A stretch of DNA of 38,597 bases, from assembly GCF_947581785.1 (NCBI RefSeq), contig NZ_CANPVO010000002.1, positions 1 through 38,597 of the forward strand, written 5' to 3'. The position numbers and the translations under genes are program-made. Positions 9,101-18,292 of this stretch are shown in pieces. Origin of the DNA: Candidatus Palauibacter polyketidifaciens. Its GTDB lineage: Bacteria; Gemmatimonadota; Gemmatimonadetes; Palauibacterales; Palauibacteraceae. Positions within the stretch are counted from its first letter, which is position 1; each line of letters begins with the position of its first letter. The notes under the pieces were generated by a model that did no database searches, was not told the DNA's origin, and saw only the letters and a program-made list of their open reading frames with translations.

Positions 9101-12100
9101 CATGCGGCATGAATCGCCCCGCGGCGAGATCACGTTCGAGACGGAGATGTTCGCTTCGGATCCCGCCTGGCTGCAGGACCACCTCGTGTACGACCGCATC
9201 GTCGCTCCCGGGGCACTCCACGGCGCCATGGCGGTGTCCGCGTCTCTGGCCGGCCGCGGCGGCTCGGCGACCGTGTCCGACATGCAGCTGCACAGTCCCT
9301 TGATCTTCGAAAGCGAGGATGGCGAGGACCCGGAGGACGGGGCGCATGGCGCGGGCCGCAAGCTGCAGTTTGTTCTGAGCGGACCCGAAGATGCCACGGT
9401 GGATGCCGCGGCGGATGCTGCGGCGGAAACCCCGGAGCGTCGTTTCGAGGTGTTCAGCAAGGGGGAAACCGAAGAGACGTGGACCCTTCACGCCGGTGGC
9501 AGGCTTTCATGGGGTACGTCCGGCCCGGCCCCCGGCCCCGAAGAGGCTCCGCACGTCGATCTGGATGAGCTGAGAGCCCGACTGCCGCGCCGTGATCCGG
9601 CGGAGTTCTACCGATTGCGATGGAGCGGCGACATTCATCTCGGCCCATCGTATCACACGCTCCAGGCCGTCTGGGCCGGCAAAGGCGAAGCCCTGGGGGA
9701 ACTGGCCCTCGGCGATTCGGTGGATGCGAGCGGCATGGAGATGCATCCCCTTCTCCTCGACGGCTGTTTCCAGATCTCGGCCATCGCCCGCCATCTGATG
9801 AAAGTCGAGCAGGGCGCGGTCTACCTGCCTTTCGGATGGGAATCTCTGTGGGTGGCGGGCCCACTGCCGGATCGGGTCGTGTGCCACGCCGTCCTGAGGA
9901 CTCCCGGGTCGGAGGACGGGGCGGACACACCACCGCAAGTCGTGACGGGCGACGTTCGGCTCTATGCCGCGGACGGCACGGCCGTCGCCGTGCTGAAGGG
10001 CTACACCGCCAAGCGGGCGACCCGATCCGCGCTCCTTTCCGCCGAGGACGGGGTCAAGGACCTGCTGTACGAGGTGGCATGGCGGAAGAAGCCCCTGAGT
10101 GGGGGGATGCGCGCCGCGGATTACCTGACGGATCCCGAGGTCGTCGCGAGCCGGTCCCCGACGTTCGTCGAATACCTGGCGCAGGAAGGCGTTGAAGGCC
10201 CGGACAGAGCCGCTCTACTGAAAGATCAGGAGACGTTGTCGAGGGCATACGCCCGTGCGGCGCTCGACAGCCTGGGGTGGGAGCGCGAAGCCGGCGAAGC
10301 GGTCCGGCCGGACGACCTTCGCCGCCAACTGGGGGTGACGGACGATCACCGGCGCCTGTTTGTCCGGCTCCTCGACCTGGCGGCGGGCGACCCGAGCCCG
10401 GACGGCCCGCACGGATCCGACGGCTTTCTCCTCGATCCCGGACCGCTGGCCGAGCGGTTCATTGACGGACATCCGCACGGGATCAACGAACTCGGTCTCC
10501 TTCGCCGCTGCGGTTCGGCTCTCGCCGAGGTGTTGCGGGGTCGCAGAGACCCGCTCGGCTTGCTGTTCGGCGACGACGGGCCGAGCGCCGCGAGCCTGTA
10601 CCTGACGGCCCCCGCGTCGCGTGCGGCGAACCGAATGCTCGGGGATGCGGTGGCCGCGGCTGTGTCGGGTCTTCCCGAGAATCGGCGTCTGCGGATCCTG
10701 GAAGTCGGTGCGGGGACGGGTTCGGCGACGGAGTCGATTCTCCCGCTCCTCCCCTCCGGCCGGTTCGACTACACGTTCACGGACATCTCGGCGGGGTTCT
10801 TCGCGCAGGCCGAAGCGCGTTTCGCCGCTACCGGCGCTCCGATCGAGTACAGGGCGCTGGACATCGAGGCCTCACCCGAAGCCCAGGGGTTCGAGGCCCA
10901 TGCCTACGATCTCGTGATCGCCGCGAACGTGCTGCACGCGACCCGGGACCTCGGCGAGACGCTCGCGCACTGTCGCGACCTCCTGGCCCCCTCGGGTCTG
11001 TTGCTGGCGCTGGAAGGACTGCGCCGCCGGGCATGGCAGGACCTGACGTTCGGACTTCTGGATGGATGGTGGCGTTTCGAGGACGACTACCGTCCCGACC
11101 ATGCGCTCGCGACTCCGGCCGTATGGCGCCGAGCCCTGGGCGATGCAGGGTTCCTCGACATCGAGTTCCCCGGGCTTGCGAACCCCGATACGGACGAACC
11201 CCTGGGCTCGAACGTGATCATCGCTCGGGGACCGCGGAACGTGGCGCTCTCCCCGGGCGTGTGGGTCCTGGCGGCCGACGAAACCGGTCGAGCCGCCGAG
11301 ATGGCCGCCGGGCTGGCCAGGGCGCTCGCCTCCCGGGACCAGACGGTGGTCTTCGCCGGAGACGCCGGAGATGATCCGGCGACGGTCGACGTGACTCGGC
11401 GGGAGTCCTGGCGAGCCCTGTTGGAGGGGCTTCCCGCGGATGTCCCGTTGAAGGGTGTGGTGCACCTCGCCGCTCTGGATGGGCACGGGGCGGCAGCTAC
11501 CACCGAGCAAATGGCCGAGGACGTCGCGCGTGTCGGGTCCAGCGCCCTGGCTCTCGTTCAGGGCCTCATCGACACCGGCGCGACGCCGACCGACGGCGTG
11601 TGGTTCGTGACGCGGGGCGCGCAGGTTCTGGAAGAAGACCTTCTGGCGAGAAGCGCGGGGGAACTTGCCGGCTCGACTCTGTGGGGGTTCGGGAAGGTGA
11701 TGGCCCTCGAAGCGGCGCACCTCCGACCGAGGTTGATCGACCTCGACCCCGGGGCGGCGGGGACCGCGGAGACGGTTTCGAATCTTGCCCGGGAAGTCCT
11801 CTTTCCCGATGCCGAGACGCACATCGCCTATCGGGGAGGCTCCCGCCAGGGCGCCCGGCTGGTGCGCCTGGGCGCCGGCCGTGCCCCGCTCGCCTTGCCG
11901 GAGGATGCGGATTGGGTTGTCGGGCCCACGGACCCGGCGGCCGGTCTGTCGGCGCTGGGAGCGAAGCCGCGCCCGAAATCCCCGCTGGAGCCCGGCGAGG
12001 TCCGGATCTCGGTGGAGGCCGTGGGGCTCAACTTCGCCGACGTGCTCCTCAGCATCGGCGCCGTGCCGTACGACCGGGAGATCGGCCGCGAGATGTACGG

Positions 12101-15100
12101 CCGCGTGCTGGAGACGGCGCCCGATGTGGAGGTCCTCTCCGCGGGGGATACGGTCGTCGGATTGGGCTTCGGCTCGTACACGCCGGAGATGGTGACGTCG
12201 GCGGTCGCGCTGGCTCCCGCCCCCGATGGGTTCTCCGCGCCCGCGCTGGCCACGATGCCCGTCTGCTTCGTGACGGCTGAGCTCGCCTTCGAGATGGCGG
12301 GATTGACGGCCGGCGAACGCGTACTGGTCCACGCGGGAACCGGAGGCGTCGGCCTTGCCGCGATCCAGCTTGCGCGCGCCGCGGGCGCCGACGTCTTCGC
12401 AACCGCGAGTGTGGCGAAGCAGCCCTGGCTTCGCTCCCTCGGCGTCGACCACGTCTTCGACAGCCGGCAGACCGACTTCGGCGAAGAAATCCTCGATGCC
12501 ACGGGCGGCGAGGGAGTTCACGTCGTGTTGAACAGCCTCACCGGCGAGGGCTTCATCGAAGCGAGCCTGTCCTGCCTGGGGACGCGAGGCCGCTTTGTCG
12601 AAATCGGGAAGCGGGAGATCTGGAGCGAAGAAGAGATGTTGGCGGCACGTCCGGATGTCGCCTACTCCGTGCTGGATCTGGACGGGGTGAAGTTGACCGA
12701 TCTCGCTCGGGCCGGCGCCTCCCTGGCGCGGGTCATGGGGCGGCTCTCGTCCGGCGAGCTGAGGCCGCTGCCTCACACCGTCTGGCCCCTATCGGAGCTC
12801 CAGGCGGCCCTCGACGTCATGCGCGACGCCCGGCACACCGGCAAGAACGTCGTGCGGATGCCTCCTGTCGCACGGGACGGCCTGCGCCCGGACCGGACGT
12901 ACCTGGTGACGGGCGGGCTGGGAGGGATCGGCTGCGCGGTCGCCCGCTGGCTGGCCGAGAAGGGGGCCGCGACGATCGTCCTGAACGGGCGCCGCGCCCC
13001 CGACCCCGACGCGGAAGCGGCGATCCGCGAGCTGCGCGAGGGTGGCGTCGATGTTCGGGTGGAAGTGGCCGACGTAACGGACCCCGCGGCCATCGATCAC
13101 ATGCTAACCCGGATCGACGAGACCCTGCCGCCGCTCGGCGGCGTGGTCCACAGCGTGGGCGTGCTGTCGGACGGCGTCATTGAGAACCAGAACTGGGAAC
13201 GGTTCGAGGAGGTCCTGTGGCCCAAGGTGCTGGGAGCCTGGCATCTGCACCGGGCCACCATGGCGCTCGACCTCGATCTCTTCATCCTTTTTTCCAGTGT
13301 CACCGGCGTCGTGGGAAACCCGGGCCAGACCAACCACGCCGCCGCCAACGCCTTCCTCGACCAGGTTGCCGCCCACCGGCGCGCCCTCGGTCTCCCCGGT
13401 CAGGCCATCGCCTGGGGTGCGTGGTCGGGAATCGGGGAAGCGGAAGAGCAGCGGGAGAGGATCGAGAAACAATTGGCGTACACCGGCGCGGGCTGGATCA
13501 CGCCGCGGCAGGGGATCGAAGCCTTCGACTGGCTGGTCCGGCAGGACGTGACCCAATCCACGGTCACCAGCGTTGACTGGTCGGTCAGCGGAGAGGGGCT
13601 CGAATCCCGGCCTCGCTTCCTCGAAGACCTGATCGTCACGAAGAAAGCCAGGCGCGGGACGGGTGAAGCCCCGGCTTCCTCCGACGGCCTGATGTCCCGG
13701 CTGCGGGAGGCCCCGGCTGACGACAAGGAGAATCTCCTGTCGGCCTTCATCCAGGAGGAACTGAAGGCCGTGTTGAGACTGCCGTCATCCCCCTCGGCCA
13801 CAGCGAGCTTCTTCGATCTGGGCATGGACTCGCTGATGGCCGTGGAGTTGCGGAATCGGCTGAACCGCGCGTTTGCCGGGGAGTACGCGGCATCCAACAC
13901 GGTCGTGTTCGACTACCCCAACTCCGCCGGTCTCGCGGAACACCTGTCGAAGGAGCTCGGCGCCCTGACCGGCGCGGAGCCGGCGACCGAGCCCGTAGCG
14001 GAGCCGGTCACGGAAGTGGCGGAGTCGGCCACGGAACCTGTGGCGCCGGCCGTCCGCACGCAGTTCCGCCGCGACGACGACGACATCGCCATCGTCGGCA
14101 TGGCCTGCCGATTCCCGGGTGCGCCGGATATCGACGCCTTCTGGCGGCAGCTTGAGGAGGGCGAGGACGCGGTCAGCGAGGGCCGTGCGGATCGGGGCTC
14201 ATGGGAGGGCGTGGTCGGAGATCCGGGGGCCGAGGACCCGCTGCACCGACGGGGTGCTTTCGTCGAGGACATCGACCGGTTCGACTCGCGGTTCTTCCGC
14301 ATCGCACCCATTGAGGCGCGGACGATGGACCCTCAGCAGCGGATGCTGCTGGAGACCAGTTGGCAGGCTATCGAGGACGCGGGCATCGATCCCGGCCGGC
14401 TGGCTGGCAGCCGCACCGGCGTATATGTCGGCGTCGGCGGCAGCGAATACCGGGACCTGTTCGCCTCCCGGGGGCAGCCACTGGACTACGGCGGCACCAA
14501 CGAGGCGATGACGGTCGGACGGGTCGCCTTCGCCCTGGGCCTCGAAGGGCCGGCGATTCCGCTGGATATGGCCTGTGCATCGTCCCTGGCCGCGGTGCAC
14601 CAGGCGGTGGCGGGTCTGCAGAGGGACGAAGTCGACATGGCACTTGCGGGCGGTGTCAACGCCATCCTGTCGCCCGGAATCGCCGACTTCCTCGCAGAGT
14701 TGGGGGTGTTGTCCCCCAGCGGCCGCTGCCGTGCGTTCGACGCGGCCGCAGACGGCTTCGTCCGCGGCGAGGGATGCGGCATGATCGTCCTCAAGCGGCT
14801 GGCCGACGCCCGCGACGACGGTGACCGCATCTGGGGCGTCGTCCACGGTTCCGCGGTGAACCAGAGCGGGCGGAGTGCGGAACTGATGGCCCCCAACGGG
14901 CCGACCCAGGAACGGGTCATGGAGGAGGCGCTCGCGCGGGCCGGCGTCGACCCCGGCGAGGTCGACTATCTCGAGGCTCAGGGAGTGGGCAGCGAATTCG
15001 GCGACCCCATTGAGCTGAACGCCGTGGCCGCCGTCTACGGCCGGGGTCGCGACGCGGACGATCCTCTCCTCGTCGGTTCGGTCAAGACGAACATCGGCCA

Positions 15101-16514
15101 CCTGGAGTGGGCCGCCGGGATCGCGAGCCTGATCAAGACGGTGTTGGCGATGAACCGCGGTGTGATTCCCGGCAACCTGCACTTCCGGGACCCGAGTCCG
15201 CTCCTCGACTGGAAGAGCCTCCCGGTGCGCGTCGCCTCCGGCGCCACGGCGTGGCCGGGCCACTCCGGGAGAGCGCCTCTCGCCGCGGTGAACACCTTCG
15301 GGCTTTCGGGTGCGAACGCGCACGTCGTCGTGGGCGGATACGCGAACCCGGCTGCGGACGATGGCACCGTCTGGCCCGCAGGACCCGTTCGCACCGTCGC
15401 GGTCACCGGCACGACGGCCCCGGAAGGACTCGGAGAACGGACGACCCGTTTCCTGCCCCTTTCGGGCAAGTCCCCGGACGCCCTGCGGGAGCTGGCTCGA
15501 CGCTACCTGGACTTCGTTGGGAAACCGGATGGTTCGAGTCTGGCCGATGTGGCATGGACCGCGGGCAGGGGGAGAAGTCACTTCGCCTACCGCGCCGGAT
15601 TGGTGTTCGACGATCTCGCACAACTTCGGGAGGGGCTTCGGGATGTGGCCGCAGGAAGACGAGGGCCCGCTGACCCGGAACCGCTGGAAGCGCCCCGGAC
15701 CGCCTTCCTGTACACCGGCGGGTCCCGTAGCTGGGCGGGCATGGGACAGGCCCTGTACGAGACGGAACCGGTCGTGCGCGAGGTGCTCGACACCTGCGAA
15801 GAAGTGTGGCGGGGAGAGCGTGGCGCCTCGCTACTGGAGGTGCTGTTCGGGAAGGACGGAGCGAAGGACGATGTCGGCGACGCCGGCGAGGCAACGTCGG
15901 TCGGGGCCTCGATCTACGCGCTCCAGTGCGGTCTCACGGCGCTTTGGAGGAGTGTCGGGATAAGCCCGACCCCCGTAGTCGGATGCGGCGTCGGCGAACT
16001 CGCGGCGGCGCAGGCCGCCGGCGTGTGGGGTCTGGAGGAAGGGTTGCGGCTCTGGGCGGAGTGGGGAGGACGCGAGGCTCCGCGGGACATCTCGCTCGCC
16101 GCGCCCGCCGTGACCCTGGTGAGTGGCGCGACGGGGGTGGCGGTTGGGTCCGGCGACGCGCGCGACGTGACGTATTGGCAGCGGTCGGTGCGCGAGCTGC
16201 CGGCCATTGACCGCTGCCTCCGGACGCTGGCGGAGATGGAGGTGCCGGTCGTGGTGGAGATCGGCCCGGAAAGCGTGCTGGCGCCGATGCCGATGGTCAC
16301 GCAGAGCCCGGGGGAGGGCACCGCACCCGTCTTGCTTTCCAGCCTGAGCGCCGTGCAGCCTGCGGACGGCTTCGTGGCGGCGGTGGCCGGGGCGTACGAG
16401 GCGGGGCTCGAGATCTCCTTCGAGGGACTGTTTGCCGGCGAGGCTCGGTCGCGCGTGCCGCTGCCCGGCTATCCCTTCCAGCGCCGCCGCCACTGGCTCG
16501 AGGCCGTGGCTTGA
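6195..16514 (+). CDS. Iterative-type highly reducing type I PKS with C-methyltransferase and degenerate C-terminal KS-AT
   Basis: This 3439-residue protein has a GTG start with AGGGGGG 7 nt upstream. Domains: KS (about 14-440; Cys188, His323, His363), AT (about 575-890; Ser680 in GHSLGE, motif PAYH ending at His787, malonyl-like), DH (about 955-1250; His996, Asp1189), C-methyltransferase (about 1390-1640; EVGAGTGSAT at 1503), structural KR half (about 1690-1900), ER (about 1905-2220; GTGGVGLAAIQ near 2048), KR (about 2230-2420; TGGLGGIG at 2239, His2381 at the usual Tyr site), ACP (Ser2546), then a second KS (about 2628-3050; Cys2794 kept, Gln2929 for the first catalytic His) and a truncated AT (about 3130-3439; Gly3265 for the serine). 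One full reducing module with cMT and a malonyl AT suggests a methyl-branched saturated fatty chain, as proposed for sponge-symbiont Sup PKSs (inference). No thioesterase is present. Confidence 0.97.
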   Translation: MTTHGNGRTREPGEPIAIVGMACRFPGSRTLSDFWRQLIAGENAVVEGPPGSVIGRAGRLFPDSGGENRALRFGAFIEDLDQFDADFFRISPIEAQMLDPQQRMMLEVSWHALEDAGIDPESLKGSRTGVYVGISNNDYRDMVIDAPETADTAVGFYAVTGTALNTAIGRVSFALGLEGPCMAIDTACSSSLVALHQAVGALQRGETDLALSGGVHIYLAGRPLELRANAGMLSPEGQCKAFDAAADGFVCGEGCGLLVLKRLDAAEAAGDRIWAVIRGSSVNQDGASQGLTVPSGPSQEKAMAEALARGSVSPSDVDYLEAHGTGTVVGDPIELGAAAAVYGRGRTSANPFLVGSVKTNIGHLGPAAGVAGVIKAVLAMRHGVIPRHLNFNDPTPSVDWDRLPVRVTDVMTDWPLHPDRRPLAGVNSFGWSGTNAHVVLEGYGEAVTETATDAGSGPATLRPPVGPAIPVPVSASTPEAADPSDARTTRFLPLSGKSPAALGDVASRHLSWLAEHWRDEREGERSGADTIADMVWTAASGRSHFAHRAGVLFSDVAELRRKLARLAEGQGPEAGVAPVRATNVAFVFTGQASQWVGMGRALYEREPVFRSVLDRCDGLLLEERGVSLLDVMFGSEGADGTDGLLDEAAWTQPAIYALECALTALWESVGVEPSVVVGHSLGEMAAAQAAGVFGLEDGLRFAAARGALMGATRSDGAMAAIFAPAARIASAVVEQNAASDDVDLSVAVDNGLQQVVSGPAKDLEAVLARFEAEGVKVVRLRRSPAYHSALIEPALDDLEAAVRDIMPAPPSPSVPVVSNLTGRLLEPDERMDAAYWRRQAREPVAFRRSVETLAELGVDAVVEIGPHAILGPVVAMTWPETAPSGPPVILASLRRPPRDPAEPVADPSGGFVEAVAGAYEAGMEIGFPGLFAGETRRRISLPGYPFQHSHHWIPRSRRRRTAAGHPLLGMRHESPRGEITFETEMFASDPAWLQDHLVYDRIVAPGALHGAMAVSASLAGRGGSATVSDMQLHSPLIFESEDGEDPEDGAHGAGRKLQFVLSGPEDATVDAAADAAAETPERRFEVFSKGETEETWTLHAGGRLSWGTSGPAPGPEEAPHVDLDELRARLPRRDPAEFYRLRWSGDIHLGPSYHTLQAVWAGKGEALGELALGDSVDASGMEMHPLLLDGCFQISAIARHLMKVEQGAVYLPFGWESLWVAGPLPDRVVCHAVLRTPGSEDGADTPPQVVTGDVRLYAADGTAVAVLKGYTAKRATRSALLSAEDGVKDLLYEVAWRKKPLSGGMRAADYLTDPEVVASRSPTFVEYLAQEGVEGPDRAALLKDQETLSRAYARAALDSLGWEREAGEAVRPDDLRRQLGVTDDHRRLFVRLLDLAAGDPSPDGPHGSDGFLLDPGPLAERFIDGHPHGINELGLLRRCGSALAEVLRGRRDPLGLLFGDDGPSAASLYLTAPASRAANRMLGDAVAAAVSGLPENRRLRILEVGAGTGSATESILPLLPSGRFDYTFTDISAGFFAQAEARFAATGAPIEYRALDIEASPEAQGFEAHAYDLVIAANVLHATRDLGETLAHCRDLLAPSGLLLALEGLRRRAWQDLTFGLLDGWWRFEDDYRPDHALATPAVWRRALGDAGFLDIEFPGLANPDTDEPLGSNVIIARGPRNVALSPGVWVLAADETGRAAEMAAGLARALASRDQTVVFAGDAGDDPATVDVTRRESWRALLEGLPADVPLKGVVHLAALDGHGAAATTEQMAEDVARVGSSALALVQGLIDTGATPTDGVWFVTRGAQVLEEDLLARSAGELAGSTLWGFGKVMALEAAHLRPRLIDLDPGAAGTAETVSNLAREVLFPDAETHIAYRGGSRQGARLVRLGAGRAPLALPEDADWVVGPTDPAAGLSALGAKPRPKSPLEPGEVRISVEAVGLNFADVLLSIGAVPYDREIGREMYGRVLETAPDVEVLSAGDTVVGLGFGSYTPEMVTSAVALAPAPDGFSAPALATMPVCFVTAELAFEMAGLTAGERVLVHAGTGGVGLAAIQLARAAGADVFATASVAKQPWLRSLGVDHVFDSRQTDFGEEILDATGGEGVHVVLNSLTGEGFIEASLSCLGTRGRFVEIGKREIWSEEEMLAARPDVAYSVLDLDGVKLTDLARAGASLARVMGRLSSGELRPLPHTVWPLSELQAALDVMRDARHTGKNVVRMPPVARDGLRPDRTYLVTGGLGGIGCAVARWLAEKGAATIVLNGRRAPDPDAEAAIRELREGGVDVRVEVADVTDPAAIDHMLTRIDETLPPLGGVVHSVGVLSDGVIENQNWERFEEVLWPKVLGAWHLHRATMALDLDLFILFSSVTGVVGNPGQTNHAAANAFLDQVAAHRRALGLPGQAIAWGAWSGIGEAEEQRERIEKQLAYTGAGWITPRQGIEAFDWLVRQDVTQSTVTSVDWSVSGEGLESRPRFLEDLIVTKKARRGTGEAPASSDGLMSRLREAPADDKENLLSAFIQEELKAVLRLPSSPSATASFFDLGMDSLMAVELRNRLNRAFAGEYAASNTVVFDYPNSAGLAEHLSKELGALTGAEPATEPVAEPVTEVAESATEPVAPAVRTQFRRDDDDIAIVGMACRFPGAPDIDAFWRQLEEGEDAVSEGRADRGSWEGVVGDPGAEDPLHRRGAFVEDIDRFDSRFFRIAPIEARTMDPQQRMLLETSWQAIEDAGIDPGRLAGSRTGVYVGVGGSEYRDLFASRGQPLDYGGTNEAMTVGRVAFALGLEGPAIPLDMACASSLAAVHQAVAGLQRDEVDMALAGGVNAILSPGIADFLAELGVLSPSGRCRAFDAAADGFVRGEGCGMIVLKRLADARDDGDRIWGVVHGSAVNQSGRSAELMAPNGPTQERVMEEALARAGVDPGEVDYLEAQGVGSEFGDPIELNAVAAVYGRGRDADDPLLVGSVKTNIGHLEWAAGIASLIKTVLAMNRGVIPGNLHFRDPSPLLDWKSLPVRVASGATAWPGHSGRAPLAAVNTFGLSGANAHVVVGGYANPAADDGTVWPAGPVRTVAVTGTTAPEGLGERTTRFLPLSGKSPDALRELARRYLDFVGKPDGSSLADVAWTAGRGRSHFAYRAGLVFDDLAQLREGLRDVAAGRRGPADPEPLEAPRTAFLYTGGSRSWAGMGQALYETEPVVREVLDTCEEVWRGERGASLLEVLFGKDGAKDDVGDAGEATSVGASIYALQCGLTALWRSVGISPTPVVGCGVGELAAAQAAGVWGLEEGLRLWAEWGGREAPRDISLAAPAVTLVSGATGVAVGSGDARDVTYWQRSVRELPAIDRCLRTLAEMEVPVVVEIGPESVLAPMPMVTQSPGEGTAPVLLSSLSAVQPADGFVAAVAGAYEAGLEISFEGLFAGEARSRVPLPGYPFQRRRHWLEAVA

Positions 16515-18280
16515 GCGTCGGCGCGGCGGGCGACGCACCCGGCCTGCGCTTCCAGCCCGACGAACCGGCTCCGGCGAAGCTGGCTATCGGCCTGGGCATC
16601 CAGCTCGCCGCGCTCAACATCGCGGGCGTGATGCTGATCCCCATGGTCGTGATGCGGGCGGCGAGCGTGCCCGATGCCTACCTCTCCTGGGCCGTGCTTG
16701 CCTCGGTCGCCGTCAGCGGAGCGACGACGATCCTGCAGGCCTGCCGCGTGCGCCGCTTCGGCGCGGGGCATGTGCTGGTAATGGGAGGTTCCGGGGCCTT
16801 CATACCCGTCTGCATCATGGCCCTCGCGGAGAGCGGCCCTGCGTTGCTCGCGACGCTGGTCGTCATCTCGGCGCTCGTGCCGCTGTTGCTGTCGTGGCGG
16901 CTGTCGCTCTTCCAGCGCATCCTGACGCCCCCCGTATCGGGAACCGTGATCATGCTGATCCCGGTGACCGTATCGCCGTACGTATCCGGACTCCTGGAGG
17001 GGGCGTCGGCCGGAGCCCCGGCCGCGGCCGGCGTGCCACTGAGCTTCTTCGCGACCGTCCTCCTGATCGCCGCCATCGCGCTGCGGGGGACCGGAACTCT
17101 GCGCCTGTGGGCCCCGGTGATCGGCGTGATCGGCGGTACCGCGCTCGCGGGCTACCATGGACTGTACGATCTGGAACGCGTCGCGGGCGCCACCTAGGTC
17201 GCGCCGCCGGATCCCCGCCTGCCGGGCTTCGATCTCCGGTTCGGGCCGGCGTTCTGGACCCTTCTCCCCTCTTTCCTTCTGGTAGCCGTGATCGCCGCCG
17301 TGCGCACGCTGAGCAGCGCGGTTGCAATCCAGCGCGTCTCGTGGCGCCGCAAGAGCCGCGCGGTCGATTTCCAGGCCGTGCAGGGGGCCGTGGCCGCGGA
17401 CGGAGTGGGGAACCTGGTCGCCGGGGTCTTCGGTACGGTTCCCGGCACGGCCACCACGGCCAGCATATCGCTTACCGAACTCACGGGTGTCGCGGCGCGC
17501 GGCGTCGGGATCGTGGCCGGAGCCACCTTCATCGCGCTCGCGTTCCTCCCCAAGGCGTTCGCGGCAGTGCTCGCCATTCCGGACCCCGTATTCGCCGGCT
17601 ACCTGGCCGTCGTTCTGGCGATGCTGTTCACGATAGGCATGAGGATCGTCGTGCAGGGCGGCGTCGACTACCGCAGTGGCATCGTGGTCGGAATCGCCTT
17701 CCTGACAGGGACGAGCTTCCAGTACGGCCTGGTGTTCCCGGACCTGGTCTCGTCGTTCGCGGGCGGCCTGCTCGCCAACGGGATGAACGCCGGTGGCCTC
17801 ACGGCGATCCTGCTCACACTGTTCCTTCGTCTCACCGCGCCGCGCCGCGCCCGCATCGAGGCTCACCTCAGCGTCTCGGGGCTGCCTGCGATCAGGGAGT
17901 TTATCACGGCTTTCGGAGCGAAGGTCGACCTGGACCGTACCGCGGTGGATCGATTGGAGGCGGCGGCGGAGGAGGCTCTACTGGCCCTCGGTCTCCCCGA
18001 CGACTCGGCGAACGGACTCGACGCCCGGCGCCTCCTCCTCACCGCCTGGCGCGAGAAGGGCGACGTAACGCTCGAGTTCGTGGCCGCTCCGATGGGCGAG
18101 AACCTCCAGGACCGCCTCGCGCTGATGGGTGGAGAAGCGGGGGAGGCCTCATTCGAAAACGAAGTTTCCCTGCGTCTCCTGCGTCATCTCACTTCGTCGG
18201 TGCGCCATCGGCAGTATCACGACACGGACATCGTGACAGTGCGGGTGGGGACCGCCGTCACGGCCCGCCGACCGTCATAG
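16511..18280 (+). pseudogene. NCS2-family (xanthine/uracil-type) permease with C-terminal ATPase-like domain, interrupted by amber codon
   Basis: One reading frame encodes an NCS2/SLC23-like permease (hydrophobic segments from about residue 22, conserved VMGGSGAFIPV and FGTVPGTATTAS regions). It is cut by TAG at 17195-17197, after about 228 residues, and resumes in the same frame to 18280; without the stop it would have 589 residues. After the last membrane segment a soluble tail of about 140 residues resembles an RsbW/HATPase_c-like domain (helix DRLEAAAEEALLAL, ending LLRHLTSSVRHRQYHDTD), a weak call. A TTG start overlaps the PKS2 stop (TTGA), suggesting translational coupling. Possible explanations are a recent nonsense mutation, an assembly or sequencing error, or readthrough. 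The substrate is unknown; purines are the family norm. Confidence 0.75.
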
Positions 18281-18292
18281 CCGACCGTCATA
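18267..18292. repeat. 13-bp tandem duplication across convergent stop codons
   Basis: GCCGACCGTCATA occurs twice head to tail. The first copy runs into the TAG stop of the permease gene and the second contains the TGA stop of the convergent hydrolase gene. It looks like a small slippage duplication that sets the 7-bp gap between the two genes. Confidence 0.7.

Noticed and set aside
10872..12776. Antisense open frame of 634 codons opposite the MT-ER region of PKS2
   Set aside because: Shadow frame; the sense strand shows intact methyltransferase and enoylreductase motifs.
17195..17287. Frameshift in the permease gene
   Set aside because: Both halves are in the same frame, so the break is a nonsense codon, not a frameshift.
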